The notes under the pieces were generated by a model. The model had not been told where the DNA came from. It saw nothing but the letters and a program-made list of their open reading frames with translations, and did not search any database. A DNA stretch of 64,000 nt from Elusimicrobiota bacterium. Its GTDB lineage: Bacteria > Elusimicrobiota > Elusimicrobia > FEN-1173. Shown here piece after piece: positions 35,432-44,700 of the stretch. The stretch's first letter is position 1; the number at the start of each line of letters is the position of its first letter. Made by a program: the position numbers and the translations under genes. The stretch is taken from positions 2,232,001-2,296,000 of the forward strand of contig JADJJR010000001.1 in the NCBI GenBank assembly GCA_016706425.1, read 5' to 3'.

Positions 35432-36251
35432 ATTCGGCGCCCAACAGGAATATTTGGTTGGTGAAGTAGATCCAAATCAGCACGACCATCACCGAGGCCG
35501 CGGCGCCGAAGATCGACCAAAACTTAACGCGGCTGAAATAGTAACCCAAAACGTAAATTCCCCCCGTCATCAACGCCGTTGTGACCAGGGCCCCCACGCC
35601 GACGTCCCGCCAGCGCAATTTCAAGGTCGGCAAAAACCGATAGACCATTCCCCAAAAAAGCATCATCAGCAGGAAGAAAATTGCCAGGTTCATGGCCCAC
35701 CAAAAAGGGAAGCTCTCGAGGAGCGGAACCCAGGGGTCGAGCACGTTGCGCAACAGGCCGAGCCCCGCCATCATGACCGCGAAAACCAGAACGAAGAGCC
35801 CCGTGCCCATCACCATGCCGAAGGCGACCAGGCGGTTGAGCAACTCGCCGCCCACCCCGCGGCGTCCCGGGCATTCCCAAACGAGATTCAAGGCGCGCTG
35901 CAGGTGGTTGAACACGATCGACGCCACCCAGAAAAGAATCGCCACGCTGGCCAGGGTCGCGCCACCCCATTCCCGCTGCGCGGCGTCGAGCACCATTTTT
36001 TCGATGGGGCGCGCGATCTGGGCCCCGAGTAGTCCCTCAAGGGCGGGGGCCAATTGATTCACGGAGGCGATGGGGCCCAGCAACATACCGCCGAGAGCCA
36101 GGGCGATCAAAAACAAGGGGACGAGGGAGATGATGGTGTAATAGGCCAAACCGGCGGCGATCAGCGGACAATTGTCCTCACGCCAATGTTTCAGCGTCAA
36201 CCCCACGAGCCGCAAAACCCAACGTCCCGGCGGGGCGACGGGGGCGGTCAT
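35346..36251 (-). CDS. YihY/BrkB-family inner-membrane protein
   Basis: 301 residues with about six membrane helices. The family features are DNCPLIAAGLAYYTIISLVP near residue 30 (A.ALAYYT..SL.P), the central GELLNRLVAFGMVMGTGLFV and the conserved VLIWIYFTNQIFLLGAEFTW near the C-terminus. YihY proteins were once called ribonuclease BN, which is now considered wrong; the function is unknown and may be transport or lipid-related. It begins with an ATGA overlap after tyrS and is the last gene of the sulfur-transfer operon. Confidence 0.88.
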   Translation of the reverse strand: MTAPVAPPGRWVLRLVGLTLKHWREDNCPLIAAGLAYYTIISLVPLFLIALALGGMLLGPIASVNQLAPALEGLLGAQIARPIEKMVLDAAQREWGGATLASVAILFWVASIVFNHLQRALNLVWECPGRRGVGGELLNRLVAFGMVMGTGLFVLVFAVMMAGLGLLRNVLDPWVPLLESFPFWWAMNLAIFFLLMMLFWGMVYRFLPTLKLRWRDVGVGALVTTALMTGGIYVLGYYFSRVKFWSIFGAAASVMVVLIWIYFTNQIFLLGAEFTWAWAHRHVLLNNAGVSTPPPPASLRP

Positions 36252-37426
36252 TCCGGGGTGAGGATTTTGCGGAACTGCCGCTTGCCGACTTTCACCAAGA
36301 GCGGCGCGTGGACGACGATGTCGCGGTCGTCCGTCACCCGCTCGCCCGCGACCTCGACCGCCCCCTGCTGGATCAACCGGCGGGCCTCGTTCTTGGAAGG
36401 CGCCAAACCCGCCTCCGCCAGAAGGTCCGGCAGGCGGATCGGCGACCGGGTCGCGCGGTGGGTCGGGATGTCTTCGGGCGCCGAACGTTGGGAAAAGACG
36501 TTTTCAAAATGGGTCCGGGCGGCGGGCGCCGCCGCGGCGCCGTGGTAACGTTCGACCAGGAGCCCCGCCAATCGCTTCTTGGCTTCCATGGGGTGGAGCG
36601 CTTTCGCGGCGGCGAGGTCTTCCTCCGTCAAAAGCTCGTAAAACTTCCACATCATCGCGTCCGAAAGCGACATGACTTTACCGAACATCTCGTTGGCGGG
36701 TTCGTTCAAGGCGATGGCGTTGCCGTAGGATTTGGACATTTTCCGCACGCCGTCGGTGCCTTCCAGCAACGGCAACGTCATGACGATCTGCGGCGGCTGG
36801 CCGGCGTCTTTTTGCAGTTCCCGCCCCATCAACAGGTTGAACAGCTGGTCGGTTCCCCCGAGTTCCACGTCGGCCCGCACCGCCACCGAATCGTGGCCCT
36901 GCATCAGCGGGTAAAACAATTCGAGGAGGGAAATCGGGGTTTTGGCGGCCAAGCGTTTTTGAAAATCCTCCCGCTCCAAAAGTTGTTGAACCGTGTGCCT
37001 GGCCATGATCGACAGGAACCGTTTGGACGGGTCGGGGTCGGTGTTTGAAAAAAGAGGCAGGAGCCATTCGCTGTTCCACCGCACCTCGGTTTTTTTCTCG
37101 TCCAGTATTTTGAACACCTGGGCGAGATACGTGCGGGCGTTGGCTTTCACGGCGTCGGCATCGAGCGGAGGGCGTGTTTCGGATCGGCCCGAAGGGTCGC
37201 CGACCCGGGCGGTGGCGTCGCCGATGATGAAAACGATGTGATGCCCCGCCTGTTGGAATTGCCGGAGTTTCGTGAGCACGACCGTGTGCCCCAGATGGAG
37301 GTCCGGGGCCGTGGGATCGACGCCCAACTTGACACGGAGGGGACGTCCCGCCGCCAACCGTTCCTCCAGTTCCGCGCGCGAGAACACTTTCACGGTCCCG
37401 CGCAAGAGCAAAGACAGGTCGGTCAT
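36248..37426 (-). CDS. tyrS: Tyrosyl-tRNA synthetase
   Basis: 392 residues from ATG 37424-37426, overlapping the mnmA stop by ATGA. It charges tRNA-Tyr. Class I motifs are present: HLGHT (HIGH-like, in PTAPDLHLGHTVVL) and KMSKSYG (KMSKS). The specificity region QPPQIVMTLPLLEGTDG and the long-type arrangement (LLELFYPLMQGHDSVAV, then ELGGTDQLFN) fit the TyrRZ-type branch. The C-terminal S4-like RNA-binding domain is visible (LPDLLAEAGLAPSKNEARRL, IQQGAVEVAGERV). The cognate tRNA gene lies elsewhere in the window, at 14335-14418. Confidence 0.95.
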   Translation of the reverse strand: MTDLSLLLRGTVKVFSRAELEERLAAGRPLRVKLGVDPTAPDLHLGHTVVLTKLRQFQQAGHHIVFIIGDATARVGDPSGRSETRPPLDADAVKANARTYLAQVFKILDEKKTEVRWNSEWLLPLFSNTDPDPSKRFLSIMARHTVQQLLEREDFQKRLAAKTPISLLELFYPLMQGHDSVAVRADVELGGTDQLFNLLMGRELQKDAGQPPQIVMTLPLLEGTDGVRKMSKSYGNAIALNEPANEMFGKVMSLSDAMMWKFYELLTEEDLAAAKALHPMEAKKRLAGLLVERYHGAAAAPAARTHFENVFSQRSAPEDIPTHRATRSPIRLPDLLAEAGLAPSKNEARRLIQQGAVEVAGERVTDDRDIVVHAPLLVKVGKRQFRKILTPE

Positions 37427-38529
37427 CGCGGGCCCCCGCTCTTCGTCCGTCCGATGGGCGTCGCCGCGGCGATGACGCCGCCGCCCAAAACCGTGTCCCC
37501 TTCGTAAAAAACGGCCGCCTGGCCCGGCGTCACGGCCCGCTGGGGCTCGACAAAACGCACGCGGGCGCCCCCGTTGACCGGGGTCACGACCGCCGGGGCG
37601 GCCCCGTGGCGGGAGCGAATCTGCACGTCCACCGTGACGGGCGCGGCCGGGGCCGCGCCCTCCGCCCAAAAAGCCTCGGCGATCGCGGCTTCCGGGGAGA
37701 GGGTGTCCGCGTCCTCCCCGACGAAAACCGTGTTGGTGGCGGGATCGAGGTCGACCACATAGACAGGCCGACCCAGGGCCACCCCCAACCCGCTGCGCTG
37801 GCCCCGGGTGTAGCGGGCCACGCCCTTGTGTCGGCCCACCTCGCGGCCGTCCAGGGTGCGGACCGGCCCTTCGGCCAGGGTCGGGCCGGCTTTGGCCTCG
37901 GCGGCGACGAAACCGCCGGCGTCGGCGTCGGGCACGAAACAAATCTCCATGCTTTCGTCCTTTTCGGCCACTTTCAAGCCCCAGCGCCGCGCGGCGTCGC
38001 GCACCTGATCCTTGGTCAGCTCCCCCACGGGGAACATCAACCGGGCCAGCTCGGCCTGACCGAGGTGGTAGAGCACGTAGGATTGGTCCTTGGGCAGATG
38101 GCGCGCGCGCCGCAGTCGACGATGGGATTTCCCATCGCGCACCAACGGGACGATCCGGGCGTAGTGGCCCGTGGCCACGGCGTCGGCCCCCAGGGCCAGG
38201 GCTTTTTTCAGCAGGGCGTCGAACTTCACGTGGCGGTTGCAGGCGATGCAGGGGTTCGGCGTGCGGCCGCTCACGTAATCGTCGACGAACGGGGCGATGA
38301 TGTTTTTGCGGAACTCGCCGGAAAAATCCAGAACGTAGTGGGGCACGTCCAGGCGCGCGCAGACGGCGCGGGCGTCGTCGATGTCCCGGGTGGACCCGCA
38401 ACAACCAAAACCGGTGGTTTTCTCCAAGAGCTTCAACGTCACGCCGATGACGCGGTGCCCGGCCTCTTTCAGGATCGCCGCCACGACCGACGAGTCGACC
38501 CCGCCCGACATGGCGACGACGACGTTCAC
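37423..38529 (-). CDS. mnmA: tRNA-specific 2-thiouridylase
   Basis: MnmA adds sulfur to U34 of Lys, Glu and Gln tRNAs. Started at GTG 38527-38529 (GTGA overlap with the iscU-like stop) it has 368 residues. The PP-loop AMSGGVDSSV binds ATP; the two catalytic cysteines lie in NPCIACNRHVKF and in MEICFVPDAD. GHYARIV and KDQSYVLYHL are other family blocks, and the C-terminal beta-barrel includes VGQ-like VVYTP sequences (VTPVNGGARVRFVEPQRAVT). The IscS and IscU genes directly upstream supply the sulfur relay, a functionally sensible operon. Confidence 0.94.
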   Translation of the reverse strand: MNVVVAMSGGVDSSVVAAILKEAGHRVIGVTLKLLEKTTGFGCCGSTRDIDDARAVCARLDVPHYVLDFSGEFRKNIIAPFVDDYVSGRTPNPCIACNRHVKFDALLKKALALGADAVATGHYARIVPLVRDGKSHRRLRRARHLPKDQSYVLYHLGQAELARLMFPVGELTKDQVRDAARRWGLKVAEKDESMEICFVPDADAGGFVAAEAKAGPTLAEGPVRTLDGREVGRHKGVARYTRGQRSGLGVALGRPVYVVDLDPATNTVFVGEDADTLSPEAAIAEAFWAEGAAPAAPVTVDVQIRSRHGAAPAVVTPVNGGARVRFVEPQRAVTPGQAAVFYEGDTVLGGGVIAAATPIGRTKSGGPR

Positions 38530-38879
38530 CGGCCCTCCAGGGCGCTGTGGAGCGCCTGCTCGGCGAGCACCGAGCAATGCATCTTGATGGGCGGCAGTCC
38601 GCCCAGGGCGTCGGCCACGTTTTGGTTGGTGATCCGGCGCAGTTCCGCCGCGGTTTTGCCCAGGGCCAACTCCGTCAGCACGGAGGACGCCGCGATCGCC
38701 GCGCCGCAGCCGAACGTTTTAAAGCTGGCTTTCGCCACGCGGCCGTTGTCGAACTTGAGGTAGAGGCGCAGGATGTCCCCGCAGGTGGGGCTGCCGGCCT
38801 TGCCGACGGCGTCCGCGTCGGGCATTTCCCCCACGTTCCGGGGGTTTTGAAAATGGTCCATGACTTTTTGAGAATACAT
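38526..38879 (-). CDS. iscU: IscU/NifU-type iron-sulfur cluster scaffold
   Basis: 117 residues from ATG 38877-38879, which shares bases with the iscS stop (TGATG). Three conserved cysteines that hold the nascent cluster are seen in GSPTCGDILRLYL, KTFGCGAAIAAS and MHCSVLAEQALHSAL. The opening VMDHFQNPRNVG is typical. The length corresponds to the scaffold domain only, without the C-terminal NifU domain. It receives sulfur from the cysteine desulfurase encoded just upstream. Confidence 0.93.
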   Translation of the reverse strand: MYSQKVMDHFQNPRNVGEMPDADAVGKAGSPTCGDILRLYLKFDNGRVAKASFKTFGCGAAIAASSVLTELALGKTAAELRRITNQNVADALGGLPPIKMHCSVLAEQALHSALEGR

Positions 38880-40105
38880 CAGCGTTTCCCCGCGCCTTTC
38901 AGGCGGTCCTCCCACAACGGCGAGAGCGCCCGCAGACGGGCCACCACCGCGGGGACGATCTCCAAGGCGGTGTCGACGTCGGCGTCGGTGTTGAAATGCC
39001 CGAGGGAAAAACGCACGCTTCCGTGGATGTGCTCCGGGGGCACGCCGATGGCCTTGAGCACGTGGGAGGGTTCCAGGAGCCCCGACGCGCAGGCGGAGCC
39101 GGTGGACACCTCGACACCGGGGGTGTCGGTGTTTTTGAGCGCGAACCCCGCCTGGTCGAGGGCCAACACCAAGGACTCCCCTTCCACGCACTCGAAAGTC
39201 AGGTTCGTGGTGTTGCCGAGACGCTCCGTGGGGTGCCCATTGACAAACACCGCGGGAACGCGGTCCAAGAGCCCTTTTTCCAGGCGGTCGCGAAGGGCAC
39301 GCACCCGGGCCGACTCCCGGTCCAGTTCCGCCGCGGCCAAGGCGCAGGCCGCGCCCAACCCCACCGCCCCCGAAATGTTCTCGGTTCCCGCCCGGCGGTT
39401 TTTTTCGTGGGCCCCGCCGTGCAAGATCGCGTGCAGACGCACCCCGCGCCGCAGGTAAAGGGCGCCGATGCCCTTGGGCGCGTAAATTTTGTGCCCGGAA
39501 ATGGACGCCATGTCCACGGGCTCTTTTTTAAGGTCGAGGCGGGTTTTGCCGGCGCTCTGCACGGCGTCCGTGTGGAACAGCACGCCCGCCTTGCGGCACA
39601 CCTCGCCCAGGGCGCGCAGGGGTTGGACGGTGCCGATTTCGTTGTTGGAGGCCATGACGGTGACCAAAATCGTGTCCGGCGTGAGCGCCGCGGCCAGGGC
39701 GTCGGGGGACACGCGCCCGTGGAGGTCCACCGGCAGGCGCGTCACGATGAACCCGTGCTCTTTTTCCAAGTAATCCAATGTGTGGAGCACGGCGTGATGC
39801 TCGACGGCGGAAGTGACGATCCGGCGGCCTTTGTCGCGGTGCGCGAAGGCCGCGCCAATGATGGCCATGTTGTCCGACTCGGTGCCCGAGGAGGTGAAAA
39901 CGATCTCCTCCGGGTCCGCGGCGCCCAAAAGGCCGGCCACCCGTTCCCGGGCCGTTTCCAGGGCCGCGCGCGCGCGCTGGCCGGTGGTGTGCAGGCTGGA
40001 GGGGTTGCCGAATTCCCCCCCGGGCGTCAAAAAGGGCCTCAACGCCTCCAGCACTTCGGGGCGCACCGGCGTCGTCGCGTTGTTATCGAAATAGATAAAC
40101 GACAT
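38879..40105 (-). CDS. iscS: Cysteine desulfurase (IscS/NifS)
   Basis: 408 residues. IscS removes sulfur from cysteine for Fe-S clusters and tRNA thiolation. The N-terminus IYFDNNATTPVRPEV is diagnostic; ATSAVEHHAVLHTLDYLEKE-like sequence (TSAVEHHAVL) and SGHKIYAPKGIGAL carry the substrate His and the PLP lysine. The catalytic cysteine lies in the flexible loop STGSACASGLLEPSHVL. The gene opens a five-gene operon with iscU, mnmA, tyrS and yihY. An extended -10 (40115-40123) ends 9 bases before the ATG, and no ribosome site is seen. Confidence 0.95.
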   Translation of the reverse strand: MSFIYFDNNATTPVRPEVLEALRPFLTPGGEFGNPSSLHTTGQRARAALETARERVAGLLGAADPEEIVFTSSGTESDNMAIIGAAFAHRDKGRRIVTSAVEHHAVLHTLDYLEKEHGFIVTRLPVDLHGRVSPDALAAALTPDTILVTVMASNNEIGTVQPLRALGEVCRKAGVLFHTDAVQSAGKTRLDLKKEPVDMASISGHKIYAPKGIGALYLRRGVRLHAILHGGAHEKNRRAGTENISGAVGLGAACALAAAELDRESARVRALRDRLEKGLLDRVPAVFVNGHPTERLGNTTNLTFECVEGESLVLALDQAGFALKNTDTPGVEVSTGSACASGLLEPSHVLKAIGVPPEHIHGSVRFSLGHFNTDADVDTALEIVPAVVARLRALSPLWEDRLKGAGKR

Positions 40106-40114
40106 GGGGGTGTT

Positions 40115-40123
40115 ATTTTACCA
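40115..40123 (-). promoter_or_regulatory. Extended -10 promoter of the iscS operon
   Basis: TGG-TAAAAT on the minus strand, nine bases before the iscS ATG. No -35 match is seen in the 23 bases back to the metH stop. Confidence 0.6.
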
Positions 40124-40145
40124 TTTCCGTCGACGAGGGGCCGCG

Positions 40146-43100
40146 TCAGCCGCCCGGCGGCCCCAGGTCCCCGGAGCTCTGCGACGAACCCTCAACGGAG
40201 AAGTAGCGCGCTTCGGGGTGGTGGAAGACCAGGGCCGACACGGAGGCTTCCGGCTCCATCATGCAATTCTCGGTGAGTCGAACCCCGATGGATTCCGGAG
40301 TCAACAGACGGAACAGGGGACGCTGGTCCTCCAAATGGGGGCACGCGGGGTAGCCGAAACTCACCCGCAGGCCCCGGTATTTGGCCTGGAATTTTTCCGA
40401 CAGGGAGAGTCCGGCCGGGTCGGGGAACCCCCACATGGCGCGAATCCGCTCGTGGAGAAGTTCGGCGAAGGCCTCGGCCGACTCGATGGCGATGGACTGA
40501 AGGGCGTGGGATTTGAGGTAATCCCCCTTTTCCCGCCATTCCCGGGACAGCTCCAGCACGCCGTCCCCGCAGGTGACCACAAACAGGGCGACGTAGTCGC
40601 GCCGGCCGGTCGCGGAGCTCCCGGCACCGGGGGCCGCAAAGCGGCTTATGCGGTCGCCCGCGGGGAGAACGAAATCGCTGAGGCAAAGGCCCTCCCCCCC
40701 GGTTTGGCGCGGGAAATCGAACGTCGCGGCGGCGTCCCGGTCGTCGGGCGAACCGTACAGGCGCAATCGGTTTCCCTCGGCGTCGGCGGCGAAAAAACGC
40801 CACACCGCGGCCGGGCGGATCAACCGGCGGGCCAGGATCTCGTCTTGAAGCGCCGTGACCTCCCGGTGCAATTTGACCGCTTTTTCCTCACCGGCGGCCA
40901 ATTGCTTGGCCAATTGCCCGCGCAACCCCAAGTGTTTCCCGTAAAGCATGACGGGGTTGATGTAGCGGAAAATGTCCTCCACCGAAAAATCGGTCAGGTT
41001 GTGGGGTTTGAGGTCCGGGGGGGTCGGGGGGACGTAATGACGCGCCACGGTGGCGGGCGCGATCGGGGCCGATGACACCGCGGCGGCGCGCGCCCCCGCG
41101 CGCAGTTCCTCCTGGCGGGCCCGGACTTTGTTCAACAGGTCCGGCCGCCCGGCCGCGTCGACCAACCGGTTGGCAAGGTCGAGTCCCGTCATGGCGTCCT
41201 TGGCGTAGAGGACGGCCCCCGTGTAACCGGGAGCGATTTTGGTGGCGGTGAATTTTTCAGACAGCGCGGCGCCGCCCACCAGCAGGGGCAAATCGATGCC
41301 CGCGGCGGCCAGGTCTTCGGCGGTCGCGACCATCTGTTGGGCGGACTTGACCAAAAGCCCCGACAGCCCGACCATGTCGGGCCGGTGTTCGCGCACGGCG
41401 CGGACCAGGTCTTCGGGCGGGCATTTGATCCCCAAATCGACCACGCGGTACCCGTTGTTTTTGAGAATGATGTGCACGAGGTTTTTGCCGATGTCGTGCA
41501 CGTCGCCTTTGACCGTGGCGAGCACGATGGTGCCCCGCGCCGCGCGGTCGGTCGCGCTCATGCGCGGTTCAAGATGGGCGACGGCGGCTTTCATCACCTC
41601 GGCGCTCTGCAGGACTTCCGCCACAATCATCTCGTTCTTGGCGAACAGGCCGCCGACCTCGTCCATCCCTTTCATGAGGGGGCCGTTCACGATGTCCAAG
41701 GGGGCCGCCCCCCCGGCGAGCAGGGCGTCGAGGTCTTCCAACAACCCCTCCTTGGACCCCTCGACAACGTTGCGCGGCAGGCGTTCCGCCGGCGTCCCGG
41801 CTTTGATCTTGGGCGCCGGGGGCCGCGCGGACTTGTTGCGGAAATAGGCCGCGAACGCGTCCACCGCGGCCTTGGACTCCGCCGGGGAAGCGAAGAGCAG
41901 ACGGTCCGCCAGGGCCCGTTCCTCCGCCGGGATTGACGGGTAGCGCGCCAGCTTTTCCGAATTGACGATCGCGAAATCGAGGCCGGCCTCGACGTTGTGG
42001 TGGAGGAACACCGCGTTCAACACCTCGCGCCCGGCCTCGGGCAGTCCGAAAGACACGTTGCTGACCCCCAGGACGGTCTTGCACCGGGGAAATTCCTTTT
42101 TGATGAGCCGAAGTCCCTCGATGGTCTCCCGGGCGGACCCCACGTAATGGACGTCCCCCGTGGCGGCGGGAAAAACCAGGGGATCGAACACGAGGTCCTC
42201 GGGCTCAAGACCGTATTTCCCCGTCAGCAGGGCGTGGGCCCGTCGGGCCACGGCCAATTTGCGTTCCCGGGTCACGGCCATGCCCTGGGTCTTGTCCTCA
42301 TCGATGCAGCCCACCACGACCGCCGCGCCGTAGGTCTTCAACAAAGGCACGACGCGCTCGAACCGCTCCTCCCCGTCTTCCAGATTGATGGAATTGATGA
42401 CCGAGCGGCCGGGGCACTTTTTGAGGGCGAGCTCCATCACCGACGGGTCCGTGGAGTCGATCATGAGCGGCGTTTTGACTTTTCGCGTGAGGTGGTTCAA
42501 AAACGCGTCCATGTCCGCGGCTTCGTTGCGGTCGGGGTTGGCGAGACAGACGTCGATGATTTGGGCGCCCGACCGGGCCTGTTTGCGGCCGATCTCCGCG
42601 GCCTCCTCAATGGATCCCGCGACGATCATTTCCTTGAACTTGCGGCTCCCGATGACGTTGGTGCGCTCCCCCACGGGGACGGGACGCATGTCCTCGGTCA
42701 AGACAAAAGGGTCCAAGCCCGACAACGTGAACCGGGGCGCGCCGCGGCCGCGGCGCGGGGGTTTCCCCTCGGCCATTTGGGCCAGCCGGCGAATGTGGTC
42801 CGGGGTGGTGCCGCAACAGCCGCCGATGAGATTGACCCACCCCTTGTCCACAAAGCGCGCCATCTTTTGGGCGATGTCTTCGGGGGTTTCGTTGTAGCGG
42901 CCCTCTTCGTCGGGAAGCCCCGCGTTGGGGTAGCAGGACACGCCGAAGCGGCAAATGTCGGCCAAGGTGCGGATGTGATCCGCCATGAAATCGGGCCCGG
43001 TGGCGCAGTTGAGCCCCAGACTGAACAGATCCCGCTGTTGAAAAGAGTAATACAGGGCCTCGATGCCTTGCCCCGCCAGGGTCGTGCCCATGAGCTCCAC

Positions 43101-43679
43101 CGTGGCCGAAACGCTCACAGGCACCCGGCGGCCGCACTCGGCCATGGCGCGGTCGAGACCAATCAAAGCGGCCTTGATATTAAGACTGTCCTGGGCCGTT
43201 TCCACGAGGAAGAGATCGACACCCCCGGCCAACAGGCCGCGCGCCTGGACGTGGAACGTCTCGACCAGCGCGTCGAAGGTGACCCCGCCGGTGACGAAAA
43301 GCGATTTGGTGGTGGGGCCCACCGAACCGGCGACAAACCGCGGCCGGGCGGGGGTGGCGTGTTTCCGGACGGCGGCGCGGGCCAACTCCGCGGACACGCG
43401 GCTGATGGTTTCGGCCTTGTCCTGAAGCCCGTATTCGGCCAACACCAACGGCGTGGAACCGAAGGAGTTGGTCTCGATGATGTCGGCCCCCGCGGCCAGG
43501 TAACTTTCGTGCACGGCCGTGATGGCCTCGGGTTTGGTGAGGACGAGGTGCTCGTTGCATCCCTCGTAGGCGGCCCCGCCGAAATCGGCCGCGGTGAGGT
43601 CCATTTTTTGAAGGGCGGTCCCGGTGGCGCCATCCAAAATAAGGATTTTCTCTTTGAGGATTTCTGACAAGGCGTTCAT
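40146..43679 (-). CDS. metH: Cobalamin-dependent methionine synthase
   Basis: 1177 residues, the full MetH length. Domains in order: the homocysteine S-methyltransferase barrel (about 1-310; ILDGATGTALQ, zinc cysteines in LGLNCATGPD and GGCCGTTPDHIR), the methyl-tetrahydrofolate pterin-binding barrel (about 330-610; NVIGSRKFKEMI and related blocks), the B12 cap and cobalamin-binding domain (about 640-880; VKGDVHDIGKNLV with the cobalt-ligating His, and GLSGLLVKSAQQM), and the C-terminal AdoMet-binding activation domain (about 900-1177; RVSFGYPACPHLEDQ). The enzyme methylates homocysteine. It is followed about 40 bases downstream by the iscS promoter. The PhzF-family gene precedes it by 6 bases. 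Confidence 0.96.
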   Translation of the reverse strand: MNALSEILKEKILILDGATGTALQKMDLTAADFGGAAYEGCNEHLVLTKPEAITAVHESYLAAGADIIETNSFGSTPLVLAEYGLQDKAETISRVSAELARAAVRKHATPARPRFVAGSVGPTTKSLFVTGGVTFDALVETFHVQARGLLAGGVDLFLVETAQDSLNIKAALIGLDRAMAECGRRVPVSVSATVELMGTTLAGQGIEALYYSFQQRDLFSLGLNCATGPDFMADHIRTLADICRFGVSCYPNAGLPDEEGRYNETPEDIAQKMARFVDKGWVNLIGGCCGTTPDHIRRLAQMAEGKPPRRGRGAPRFTLSGLDPFVLTEDMRPVPVGERTNVIGSRKFKEMIVAGSIEEAAEIGRKQARSGAQIIDVCLANPDRNEAADMDAFLNHLTRKVKTPLMIDSTDPSVMELALKKCPGRSVINSINLEDGEERFERVVPLLKTYGAAVVVGCIDEDKTQGMAVTRERKLAVARRAHALLTGKYGLEPEDLVFDPLVFPAATGDVHYVGSARETIEGLRLIKKEFPRCKTVLGVSNVSFGLPEAGREVLNAVFLHHNVEAGLDFAIVNSEKLARYPSIPAEERALADRLLFASPAESKAAVDAFAAYFRNKSARPPAPKIKAGTPAERLPRNVVEGSKEGLLEDLDALLAGGAAPLDIVNGPLMKGMDEVGGLFAKNEMIVAEVLQSAEVMKAAVAHLEPRMSATDRAARGTIVLATVKGDVHDIGKNLVHIILKNNGYRVVDLGIKCPPEDLVRAVREHRPDMVGLSGLLVKSAQQMVATAEDLAAAGIDLPLLVGGAALSEKFTATKIAPGYTGAVLYAKDAMTGLDLANRLVDAAGRPDLLNKVRARQEELRAGARAAAVSSAPIAPATVARHYVPPTPPDLKPHNLTDFSVEDIFRYINPVMLYGKHLGLRGQLAKQLAAGEEKAVKLHREVTALQDEILARRLIRPAAVWRFFAADAEGNRLRLYGSPDDRDAAATFDFPRQTGGEGLCLSDFVLPAGDRISRFAAPGAGSSATGRRDYVALFVVTCGDGVLELSREWREKGDYLKSHALQSIAIESAEAFAELLHERIRAMWGFPDPAGLSLSEKFQAKYRGLRVSFGYPACPHLEDQRPLFRLLTPESIGVRLTENCMMEPEASVSALVFHHPEARYFSVEGSSQSSGDLGPPGG

Positions 43680-43685
43680 GACGGG

Positions 43686-44492
43686 TTATTTCGAGGACGC
43701 GGGGGCGTCCGGGACGTGAATGCGGCCCTCCAAGTAGAGCGCGGCGTGTCCGGCGACGCGAACACGGTCTCCCGCCACCTCGCAATACATTTCGGCGCCG
43801 CGCGGGGACAATTGCCGTACACGCAAACTCGTTTTTCCCAATTTTTTCGCCCAATAGGGCGCCAACACGCATTGGGCGGAACCCGTGGCCGGGTCCTCGG
43901 GGATCCCAAGCCGGGGCGCGAAAAACCGGCACACGTAGTCCGCCTGTTTCCCCGGGGCGGTGGCGATGACCCCCCGGGTCTCAATCCGCTTCAGCAACTC
44001 CAAGCGCGGGGTCAAATCGCGGACCTTCTCCTCCTCGGAAAAGACGGCGACATAATCCATGGCCCTGTAAACTTCGGTGGGGCGCGCCCACAAACCCTCG
44101 ACCAGGTCGTCGGGGACCGACAGGGTTTCCGTCAGGGGAAAGGCCGGCAAATCCAGCACGGTCCACCCGCTGGACCGGTACACCGACAAAGGACCGCTCT
44201 GGGTCTGAAAAAAAACCTGGGGGCCGGCGACCCCCAACTTCTCCCACAACACATAGGCCGCCGCCATGGTGGCGTGCCCGCAAAGGGTCACCTCTCCCCC
44301 GGGGGCGAACCAACGCAATTGGTACCCCCCCTCGGCGGGGACGAAAAAAGCGGTTTCCGACAGGCTGTTTTCCGCCGCCACCCGGGCCAAGGTTTCGTCG
44401 GGCAACCATGCGGTCAACGGGCAGACGCCCGCCGGGTTGCCGCCGAACACGCGGTCGGTAAAGGCGTCCACAATGAAATAGGGCAATTCCAA
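43686..44492 (-). CDS. PhzF-family isomerase-like protein
   Basis: 268 residues from a TTG start (44490-44492). PhzF-type proteins share a diaminopimelate-epimerase-like fold; only some make phenazines, and most have unknown substrates. The N-terminal signature is FIVDAFTDRVFGGNPAGVCP, followed by AENSLSETAFFVP with the catalytic glutamate, and FAPRLGIPEDPATGSAQCVL, the binding-loop DPATGSA motif. There are no phenazine genes nearby. Its start is about 50 bases downstream of repeat element 2, and metH follows directly. Confidence 0.9.
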   Translation of the reverse strand: MELPYFIVDAFTDRVFGGNPAGVCPLTAWLPDETLARVAAENSLSETAFFVPAEGGYQLRWFAPGGEVTLCGHATMAAAYVLWEKLGVAGPQVFFQTQSGPLSVYRSSGWTVLDLPAFPLTETLSVPDDLVEGLWARPTEVYRAMDYVAVFSEEEKVRDLTPRLELLKRIETRGVIATAPGKQADYVCRFFAPRLGIPEDPATGSAQCVLAPYWAKKLGKTSLRVRQLSPRGAEMYCEVAGDRVRVAGHAALYLEGRIHVPDAPASSK

Positions 44493-44541
44493 TCGCCGTC
44501 CGCCTTCCGGGCCGGTGATTCTCCCGAGGAATTGTGCTTCT

Positions 44542-44691
44542 TACTAACCCGTCCCTGATTTAGGCTACATTCTGGGAGCCCTATTTTGTCCGGGTTCAAG
44601 GCGCGACGAGGGCGCGATGCGGGCCATCGTAACCGAGGAGCAACGCAGAAGCCGAGCAAAAGGGGGCTCCCCCTTCGGGGCCGGGTTAGTA
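44542..44691. repeat. Intergenic repeat element 2, core shared with element 1
   Basis: A roughly 150-bp non-coding element with short terminal inverted repeats (TACTAACCCGTCCC at the left; TACTAACCCGGCCC on the minus strand from the right). The interior from about 44575 to 44650 matches part of the element at 26111-26375 in opposite orientation: GAGCCC, GTTCAAGG, CGAGGG-GCGATGCGG and GCCATCGTAACCGAGGAG recur in the same order. Near the right end is a GGGGG-CT-CCCCC hairpin. It sits between the ppdK terminator and the phzF-like start. The terminal repeats differ from those of element 1. Confidence 0.75.
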
Positions 44692-44700
44692 GATCATAGA

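Noticed and set aside
44575..44690. A possible Arg-rich peptide reading through repeat element 2
   Set aside because: The reading follows a repeated non-coding core with no ribosome site; the hairpins and terminal repeats argue for an RNA/DNA element instead.
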